A DNA stretch of 10,746 nucleotides. Source: Methanomassiliicoccaceae archaeon (lineage in GTDB: Archaea > Thermoplasmatota > Thermoplasmata > Methanomassiliicoccales > Methanomethylophilaceae). Made by a program: the position numbers and the translations under genes. This document shows positions 1-4,939 of the stretch, one piece after another. Every line of letters starts with the position of its first letter. The first letter of the stretch is position 1. The stretch lies in contig WRNI01000041.1 of NCBI GenBank assembly GCA_009776695.1, forward strand, positions 1 to 10,746. Direction: 5' to 3'. The notes beneath the pieces were generated by a model, which was not told the DNA's origin, searched no databases, and worked only from the letters and a program-made list of their open reading frames with translations.

Positions 1-572
1 AGGACGGAGCGCCGATAACAAAAATGCTGATCGGGACATCCCTCCACGGGAACGATGTCGCCGTTATCACGGGGCCGCCGTGGTCGTTCGGAGCGGAGGC
101 AGGGAAGAGATATTATGCGACGATAGCCCCGGTCACGGTGACCGTTACATCTGAGGAAGGCGGATCGTTCGGATATACGATGAACGACGGTGTCACGTGG
201 ACACCGTTCATTATCGATCCTCTTGACAGCTATGAGATAACGGACATACCGTCCGGAACGCACATAAGCATAAGGGCAGAGACAGATACCGGATTTATAG
301 CCGTGTGGGAGGACACGGACGGTAACATCACAATAGGAACGGTGCTCTCTTTCACGGCAGTTTCCGACACTGAGATCGCGGTAACGGCCACGCCGTTCAC
401 CATCGGCGTCCCTGAACCGCCCGACGACCCGTCGGGCGATACGCCGGGACCGCCGGGTGTAAGGATCAGCAGCGACGGATCTTCCGTGAAGCTGTATCTT
501 CCGTTCATCATCCTGGTGATCGCGATCCTGGTGCTTACGGAAGTTCTGCTGCACACAAGGAAGAGAAAGTGA
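1..572 (+). CDS. C-terminal part of a membrane-anchored surface protein (5' end outside window)
   Basis: The reading frame is open to the left edge (first whole codon at base 3), so the ATG at 24 is probably internal and the gene starts outside the window. About 190 residues are visible. They are rich in Thr, Val, Gly and Asp, with alternating beta-type segments typical of secreted beta-sandwich or Ig-like repeats, and include an Asn-Ile-Thr glycosylation sequon. A Pro/Asp/Gly-rich linker (about 409-465) follows. The end is one hydrophobic helix (about 492-551) and a basic tail ending RKRK, the layout of an outward-facing protein with a C-terminal membrane anchor. No catalytic motif is visible. 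I recognise the architecture, common among large surface or adhesin-like proteins of Thermoplasmata methanogens, but not the specific family. There is no clear T-rich terminator after the TGA. Confidence 0.72.
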   Translation, partial: DGAPITKMLIGTSLHGNDVAVITGPPWSFGAEAGKRYYATIAPVTVTVTSEEGGSFGYTMNDGVTWTPFIIDPLDSYEITDIPSGTHISIRAETDTGFIAVWEDTDGNITIGTVLSFTAVSDTEIAVTATPFTIGVPEPPDDPSGDTPGPPGVRISSDGSSVKLYLPFIILVIAILVLTEVLLHTRKRK

Positions 573-650
573 TCCGCCGCATGCGTAAAGAACGACGAAA
601 AGCATCCGCCGGCACATAGAACGAAAGATGTCCAGAACGTCTGTGGGATT

Positions 651-666
651 GAAACGTTTTTATCCT
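651..666 (+). promoter_or_regulatory. Likely archaeal promoter (BRE/TATA) of the thioredoxin operon
   Basis: A purine-rich GAAAC (BRE-like) leads into GTTTTTATCCTATA, the only A/T-rich stretch in the 119-base gap after the surface-protein gene. A start about 25 bases downstream would fall near 685, giving a leader of about 16 bases before the ATG at 701. Position and composition are seen; promoter activity is inferred. Confidence 0.5.
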
Positions 667-700
667 ATACCAGCAATCGCAATTATCAGAGATGATAAAA

Positions 701-1012
701 ATGGTCACGGAGCTTAATGACGGAACGTTCGACAAATTCATCGAAGGCAATAAATTAGTGCTCGTTGACTGCTGGGCACCATGGTGCAGACCCTGCAGGA
801 TGCTCGCGCCGATAATCGAGGAGCTTGCCGAGGAACTTAAAGATAAGGTGGCCGTCGGCAAACTGAACACCGACGATAACCAGGGAATAGCGTACAGGTT
901 CGGCATCAACGCGATACCGACGCTTTTGGTGTTCAAGGACGGCGTGATGCACGAACCGCTTGTCGGACTGAGACCGAAGGAAGAGATCAGGGATTACGTC
1001 CTTGGTCTGTGA
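701..1012 (+). CDS. trxA: Thioredoxin
   Basis: A small cytosolic dithiol protein that reduces disulfides in target proteins. It has 103 residues, the usual thioredoxin length. The active site is Trp-Cys-Arg-Pro-Cys (residues 28-32) in the context VDCWAPWCRPCRMLAP, followed by the buried Asp/Lys strand region and the conserved cis-Pro segment NAIPTLLVFKDG. The common form is WCGPC; Gly-to-Arg between the cysteines is a known type of variation and may shift redox potential. I chose the ATG at 701 because GATGAT lies 4 bases upstream, as before the genes at 2462 and 3172. An in-frame ATG at 692 would add Met-Ile-Lys. The next gene, a reductase, begins 4 bases after the stop, so the pair is almost certainly co-translated. 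Confidence 0.93.
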   Translation: MVTELNDGTFDKFIEGNKLVLVDCWAPWCRPCRMLAPIIEELAEELKDKVAVGKLNTDDNQGIAYRFGINAIPTLLVFKDGVMHEPLVGLRPKEEIRDYVLGL

Positions 1013-1016
1013 TCGC

Positions 1017-1904
1017 ATGGATGTCATAATAATAGGCGTCGGGCCCGCCGGGCTGCAGGCGGCGATACACGCCGCCAGAGGCAAAGCATCGACGACGATG
1101 ATCGGCAAGACCGAGGACAGCGCCATGCACGGGGCGCACGTCGAGAATTATTTCGGTATCGAGGGAAGAACGGACGGTTCCGATATTTTGAAACGGGGTC
1201 TTACGCAGGCAGCATCGTTCGGGGCGGAGCACATCAGAGAGAACGTCACAGCAATGGAACGTTCCGGCGATTCGTTCATCGCAACGACAGAGAATGATAC
1301 CAGAATAGAAGCGAAGGCGGTGATACTTGCATCAGGCATATCACGAAAGAAACTGAATGTTCCCGGAGAGAAGGAATATTTCGGCAAAGGCGTCAGTTAC
1401 TGCGCCGCATGCGACTGCAACTTCTACAAAGGAAAAAGAGTGGCGGTCATAGGCGACGATTCGGAGGCCGCCGCATCCGCCGAGCTTATGACATCGTACG
1501 CTTCGCACGTCTTCTGGATAACCAAAGATACCAAGGCGTCCGATATTATGATAAGGAAGGCAAAGGACGCCGGCGCCGAGATCATCAGCGAAGAAGTGAA
1601 AGAGATCATGGGCAAGGAGAAAGTAACGAAAATAATGTTCAGCGATTCGTCTATGATAAACGTGGAAGGCGTTTTCATTGAGCTCGGGGCACGTTCGTCC
1701 TCCGATCTCGCGATGGACATTGACGTTATGCCCAATACCGACGGTACGATAAGCGTGAACGAAAGATGCGAAACACCGGTGAAAGGCGTCTACGCATGCG
1801 GCGACGTCACCGGAAGGCCGTGGCAGATAGCGAAGGCCGTCGGTCAGGGCGCCGTCGCCGGCATGAACGCGGCGGCGTACATAAAAGGTGATCGCGTTGT
1901 CTGA
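1017..1904 (+). CDS. trxB: Thioredoxin-reductase-like FAD-dependent disulfide oxidoreductase
   Basis: A flavoprotein expected to pass electrons through FAD to its CxxC pair and on to the thioredoxin encoded just upstream. It has 295 residues, near the usual 300-320. The N-terminal FAD site is GVGPAG (residues 7-12); the redox motif is CAACDC (C129, C132, with an extra C134, where the family usually has CATCDG); the C-terminal FAD motif is ACGDVTG (D263) followed by AVGQGAVAG. The NADPH domain is degenerate: the usual GxGxS/T segment reads GDDSEAAA (146-153), and the HRRxxxR phosphate-binding motif is replaced by ITKDTKA (168-174). The Thermoplasma acidophilum enzyme also does not use NADPH, so another electron donor is plausible. 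The ATG at 1017 is preferred over TTG 1002 because GTGATC (1009-1014), which overlaps the trxA stop, forms a ribosome binding site. Confidence 0.92.
   Translation: MDVIIIGVGPAGLQAAIHAARGKASTTMIGKTEDSAMHGAHVENYFGIEGRTDGSDILKRGLTQAASFGAEHIRENVTAMERSGDSFIATTENDTRIEAKAVILASGISRKKLNVPGEKEYFGKGVSYCAACDCNFYKGKRVAVIGDDSEAAASAELMTSYASHVFWITKDTKASDIMIRKAKDAGAEIISEEVKEIMGKEKVTKIMFSDSSMINVEGVFIELGARSSSDLAMDIDVMPNTDGTISVNERCETPVKGVYACGDVTGRPWQIAKAVGQGAVAGMNAAAYIKGDRVV
1887..1893 (+). promoter_or_regulatory. Ribosome binding site deciding the TTG start at 1897
   Basis: GGTGATC fully matches the complement of the usual archaeal 16S rRNA tail and lies 3 bases before TTG 1897. The alternative GTG at 1888 lies inside this site, so it cannot use it. 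The site sits within the last codons of trxB. Confidence 0.6.
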
Positions 1905-2409
1905 TAAGGAACTGATATCCGGAATGTTACGGGAGGAGGGCGGATTTCAGAAAGCACTGAGAAAAGTGTTAACGAACGAACTGGACATGACCGTCAACGA
2001 ATTCTGTCTGGCGACGGGGATATCGCAGAGCACCATGTACAAGATACTCGAAGAAAAGAGAGAACCGAATCTCAGAACAATAAGGGCGATAATAAAAGCC
2101 GTTCGTTATCTTTCCGCAAAACCGGACGAGAGATTCATCGCAATAATCGCATCAAATCAGGTTCTGCAGACGATAAGCGAGACGGTGAAAGTAGGCAACA
2201 GAGACATTCATCTGCGCGAGTATCCGGTCACAACGGTGGAGGATGCGATAATCTCGGCGGTAATGGCAGAGCGCGACGGTGCGCTGGCGGTCGTCTGCGC
2301 GCCTATCGTTGCGTTAACGATAGAGCGCATATTGAAGATACCCGTATCGCCGGTGATACCTTCATCGTCCATATTCGCGGCGATAGAGAAGATAAGGAAT
2401 GACATCTGA
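1897..2409 (+). CDS. XRE-type helix-turn-helix transcriptional regulator with a C-terminal ligand-type domain
   Basis: A 170-residue predicted DNA-binding protein. Residues about 30-72 form an XRE/Cro-type helix-turn-helix (TVNEFCLATGISQSTMYKIL, then an EEKREPNLRTI segment). The C-terminal half (about 100-170) alternates strands and helices, with a pattern like DGALAVVCAP, then KIPVSPVIPSSSIFAAIEKI. This weakly recalls the PrpR N-terminal sensor fold, which is inference. There are only two cysteines, C37 in the helix-turn-helix and C134 in the C-terminal domain. The gene overlaps trxB by 8 bases and starts with TTG, so it should be co-translated with the thioredoxin system; it may regulate that operon or sense redox state, but its target is unknown. 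Starting at GTG 1888 would add three residues. Confidence 0.83.
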   Translation: MSDKELISGMLREEGGFQKALRKVLTNELDMTVNEFCLATGISQSTMYKILEEKREPNLRTIRAIIKAVRYLSAKPDERFIAIIASNQVLQTISETVKVGNRDIHLREYPVTTVEDAIISAVMAERDGALAVVCAPIVALTIERILKIPVSPVIPSSSIFAAIEKIRNDI

Positions 2410-2412
2410 GCT

Positions 2413-2426
2413 GTAAAAATAAAAAT
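2413..2426 (+). promoter_or_regulatory. Likely TATA promoter of the winged-helix/Sm-like/elp3 unit
   Basis: The 52-base gap after the XRE gene contains an A/T-only run, TAAAAATAAAAATA. A start about 25 bases beyond its centre would give a leader of roughly 15-20 bases before the ATG at 2462. It suggests that the elp3 unit is transcribed separately from the thioredoxin unit. Confidence 0.5.
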
Positions 2427-2461
2427 ACCAGCTTAACTATTATCACAGGCAGGATGATAAT

Positions 2462-2926
2462 ATGTTTGAACTGAACGTTGTGAGCAACACTCCCCTCGGG
2501 GCGATGACCGATATCGAGACGGTGGCGGAAACATTCCTGACGCAGATCGGTTACATTCCGAAAGGCTATGATCCGAAGACGGACGCCGGAAGCGTAAAGG
2601 AAAGCGTTCCGTACCGTTTATTCATGGACTTTTTCATGAGGAACATGACAAAGCTGTGGGCGGTGGAGGAATTAGCAGCGTTGATGCGTACCACGAAGCC
2701 AACGATATACAGGCACATAAACAAACTGAAATCGATGGACATACTGGAGAGCGCTGATGTTGATTTTGACGGCCAGAACAGAAAGGGCTACCGCATCAGA
2801 TACGGAGACCTACGGAAGGCGTGGTCCTTCACGGAAGCTAACGTCAGCATGGCAATGGAGAATTACAGGAAAACGGTGACACACTTCCAGACGCTGGCGG
2901 ACGAGGAGAGGAAGAACCGTGTCTGA
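2462..2926 (+). CDS. Winged-helix DNA-binding domain protein, uncharacterised
   Basis: A 154-residue protein with a winged helix-turn-helix at about residues 59-115. The helix pair reads WAVEELAALMRTTKPTIYRH, continues INKLKSMDILES, and a wing strand contains NRKGYRIRYGDLRKAW. This is the MarR/ArsR-like layout found in many archaeal regulators. The N-terminal 50 residues resemble nothing I know. The C-terminal 35 residues look helical and charged and may mediate dimerisation. The start follows GATGAT at 2453-2458 by 3 bases. Its stop is overlapped by the start of the Sm-like gene, so the two are co-translated, and elp3 follows. I do not recognise the exact family, and no ligand or target can be read from the sequence. 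It could autoregulate the unit. Confidence 0.78.
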   Translation: MFELNVVSNTPLGAMTDIETVAETFLTQIGYIPKGYDPKTDAGSVKESVPYRLFMDFFMRNMTKLWAVEELAALMRTTKPTIYRHINKLKSMDILESADVDFDGQNRKGYRIRYGDLRKAWSFTEANVSMAMENYRKTVTHFQTLADEERKNRV

Positions 2927-3167
2927 TAAAGAGGAACTCGGACTTGCGGAGGGCGGCAGATATTCCGTCACCACTGAAAAAGATCCGAGGTCCAGGGGCA
3001 TATTCAAAGGATATGCGATGCTCGGCAGCGAATCAGCAATAGTGCTGGAGATGCCCGGCGGCAGGACAAGGATGATACCCATATCCAGAATAATACACAT
3101 TGATCTCCTCGGACCGGCGGACCGCAGGAAGGAAGAGAAGAGACCGGAATCCGCGTATTACGGATGA
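2919..3167 (+). CDS. Small Sm-like beta-barrel protein, uncharacterised
   Basis: An 82-residue protein starting at GTG. The core, GRYSVTTEK then SRGIFKGYAMLGSESAIVLE, a Gly-Gly turn and MIPISRIIHIDLL, follows the strand order of an Sm/LSm barrel: GxFxGY and a hydrophobic-x-hydrophobic strand like Sm1, and a closing IPISRIIHI strand like Sm2. The canonical Sm RNA-binding residues are not clearly present, so this is a fold-level inference. The tail is charged and ends ESAYYG. The gene overlaps the winged-helix gene by 8 bases and ends 4 bases before elp3, so a role linked to RNA or to Elp3 is possible but unproven. GTG 2919 is supported by the purine run GAGGAGAGG about 7 bases upstream. Confidence 0.75.
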   Translation: MSDKEELGLAEGGRYSVTTEKDPRSRGIFKGYAMLGSESAIVLEMPGGRTRMIPISRIIHIDLLGPADRRKEEKRPESAYYG

Positions 3168-3168
3168 T
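3163..3168 (+). promoter_or_regulatory. Ribosome binding site deciding the elp3 start
   Basis: GATGAT, extended to GGATGATC, lies 3 bases before ATG 3172 and spans the stop of the Sm-like gene. The same GATGAT-plus-3/4-base arrangement precedes the starts at 701 and 2462. It favours 3172 over the in-frame TTG at 3100. Confidence 0.5.
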
Positions 3169-3171
3169 CAT

Positions 3172-4710
3172 ATGTCCGATGTGGGCAGACGCATCATAGA
3201 ACTGATCGTGAACGGAGAGATCAGGGACAGGGCGCATCTGCAGAAGATGAAAGTGAAGCTTGCGGGCGAGCACGGGCTTCGCGCCGTTCCCTCGAACTCG
3301 GAGATACTCGCCGCCGCCGATGACAGCGAATTGAAGATCGTGACGCCGCTGCTCCGCCGGAAGCCCGTCAGAACGATAAGCGGCGTCGCCGTCGTTGCGG
3401 TGATGACGTCACCGCATCCCTGCCCGCACGGCAAATGCATCTACTGTCCCGGAGGCGTGGACAACGGGTCGCCGCAATCGTACACCGGAAAGGAACCGGC
3501 GGCCAGGCGCGCATTGAGGAACGAGTTCGATCCGTTCGCCCAGGTGCGTGACCGCATAACGCAGCTGAAGGCGATAGGCCACAGAACCGATAAAATTGAT
3601 CTGATAATCATGGGCGGGACGTTCACGTCCCGTGATGACGAATATCAGGAATGGTTCGTGAAAAGATGCTTCGACGCGATGAACGGTAAGGAATCGAAGA
3701 ACATCGAAGAGGCGCATTCTCTGAACGAATCGTCAGGGCACAGGTGCATCGGGATGACCGTGGAGACAAGACCGGACGTCTTTGATGATGAGCAGATAGA
3801 AAGGGCAATGGCGCTGGGCGCCACGAGAGTTGAGCTGGGCGTTCAGATACTCGACGACGAAATATTGAAGAACGTGAACCGAGGCCACGGCGTACGTGAG
3901 ATAATAGAAGCGACGGCCGGCTGCAAAAGGCATGGACTCAAGGTATGCTACCACGTGATGCCCGGTCTTCCCGGCTCGTCCTTTGAAAAGGATATAGGAT
4001 CGTTCAGGCGCATGTTCGATGATCCCGCCTTCAGGCCTGACATGCTGAAGATATACCCAACACTGGTGATCCCGGGAACGGAACTTTATGATATGTGGGC
4101 ATCCGGCGCATACATTCCGTACGGTAACGAGGAGGGCACAGAACTTATAGCTGAAATGAAAGCGATCGTTCCCGAGTACGTGAGGATACAGAGGATACAG
4201 AGAGATATCCCGGCGCATGAGATCGCCGCGGGAATACTGAAAAGTAACATCCGCGAGCTGGCGCAGGAAAGGCTTCTGACGCAGGGCCGCGAGTGCCGAT
4301 GCATCAGGTGCCGCGAGGTCGGTCAGAATGACGTAGCGATGGGCGATCCGTCGCTCATCGTCATGAAAGATACGGAATATGAGGCATCAGGCGGAACTGA
4401 GCATTTCATTTCGATGGAATATGACGATATGCTGATCGGCTACGTTCGTCTGAGACTGGACAGCGGCGATACGGCATCGGTACGCGAACTGAAAGTGTTC
4501 GGACGCATGACGGGCATCGGCGAACGGGCGGATGAATGGCAGCACCGCGGGTTCGGAAAGGAGCTGATGGCGAAGGCAGAGGAGAAGGCGGCCGCCGAAG
4601 GCAAAACGAATCTCAGAATAACAAGCGGCGTCGGCGTCAGGGAATATTACGAAGCGCTCGGTTTCACGCTGCGCGGGCCGTACATGACGAAGGTCATTGC
4701 GTCACGATGA
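3172..4710 (+). CDS. elp3: Elp3, tRNA uridine(34) acetyltransferase / radical SAM enzyme
   Basis: Makes the carboxymethyl-type modification at C5 of wobble uridine 34 in tRNAs, using acetyl-CoA and S-adenosylmethionine. It has 512 residues, a normal length for archaeal Elp3, which works without the eukaryotic Elongator partners. The radical SAM 4Fe-4S motif is C84-x4-C89-x2-C92 (CPHGKCIYC), followed by GGVDNGSPQSYTG. The mid-protein cysteine cluster typical of Elp3 is C375, C377, C380 (CRCIRC). The C-terminal GNAT acetyltransferase domain has the acetyl-CoA loop QHRGFGKEL from Q457 and the closing YYEALGF. The gene is third in a unit with the winged-helix and Sm-like genes. Its last 17 bases overlap the convergent PRC-barrel gene. 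Confidence 0.96.
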   Translation: MSDVGRRIIELIVNGEIRDRAHLQKMKVKLAGEHGLRAVPSNSEILAAADDSELKIVTPLLRRKPVRTISGVAVVAVMTSPHPCPHGKCIYCPGGVDNGSPQSYTGKEPAARRALRNEFDPFAQVRDRITQLKAIGHRTDKIDLIIMGGTFTSRDDEYQEWFVKRCFDAMNGKESKNIEEAHSLNESSGHRCIGMTVETRPDVFDDEQIERAMALGATRVELGVQILDDEILKNVNRGHGVREIIEATAGCKRHGLKVCYHVMPGLPGSSFEKDIGSFRRMFDDPAFRPDMLKIYPTLVIPGTELYDMWASGAYIPYGNEEGTELIAEMKAIVPEYVRIQRIQRDIPAHEIAAGILKSNIRELAQERLLTQGRECRCIRCREVGQNDVAMGDPSLIVMKDTEYEASGGTEHFISMEYDDMLIGYVRLRLDSGDTASVRELKVFGRMTGIGERADEWQHRGFGKELMAKAEEKAAAEGKTNLRITSGVGVREYYEALGFTLRGPYMTKVIASR

Positions 4711-4930
4711 TGTAATCCTGATCGAGCTGCATCTTCTTTACCGTGATAACTGCCCGGCCCATATCGTCAACCATGTCGGATATCTTCGTGGACGGTCCGA
4801 GCACCAGATATTTAACGAGACCCGATGACGTATCGATGACGATATCCTCAATGGGACCGAGTAACTGGCCGTCCTTGCTGACGGCCATCTTTCCCGCTAT
4901 TTCCGATATGAACACTCTGCTGTCGGTCAT
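4694..4930 (-). CDS. PRC-barrel domain protein
   Basis: A 78-residue protein consisting of essentially one PRC-barrel: VFISEIAGKMAVSKDGQLLG, then an IEDIVIDTSSGLVKYLVLG strand pair, and VKKMQLDQDYIIV at the end. PRC-barrels are small beta domains used for binding in RNA metabolism, photosynthetic reaction centres and, in archaea, cell division (the CdpB proteins). No membrane segment or signal peptide is present, so it should be cytosolic. It starts 4 bases after the cdc48 stop with a perfect GGTGAT site, so the two are co-translated. That makes a Cdc48 partner or adaptor role plausible, but this is inference. The 3' end overlaps elp3 on the other strand by 17 bases, so the two transcripts must be partly complementary. 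Confidence 0.88.
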   Translation of the reverse strand: MTDSRVFISEIAGKMAVSKDGQLLGPIEDIVIDTSSGLVKYLVLGPSTKISDMVDDMGRAVITVKKMQLDQDYIIVTQ

Positions 4931-4933
4931 CGT

Positions 4934-4939
4934 ATCACC
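4934..4939 (-). promoter_or_regulatory. Ribosome binding site of the PRC-barrel gene
   Basis: Read on the minus strand, GGTGAT precedes ATG 4930 by 3 bases and contains the TGA stop of cdc48, which points to translational coupling of the two genes. Confidence 0.6.

Noticed and set aside
24..26. ATG 24 as a true start of the surface protein
   Set aside because: The frame stays open to the window edge, the product lacks a signal peptide, and a C-terminally anchored exported protein needs one, so the real start is upstream.
581..619. A 12-codon ORF ending in TAG after the surface-protein gene, considered as a pyrrolysine-containing small protein
   Set aside because: Very short even if TAG is read through (to the TGA at 650), no ribosome binding site, and it overlaps the thioredoxin promoter region.
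1002..1016. A TTG start for trxB at 1002
   Set aside because: It adds five residues before the FAD-binding strand that starts at Met 1017, and the ribosome binding site points to 1017.
3100..3171. An extended Elp3 start at TTG 3100
   Set aside because: It would overlap the Sm-like gene by 68 bases and add a 24-residue Arg-rich segment not seen in Elp3, while ATG 3172 has a ribosome binding site and a normal N-terminus.
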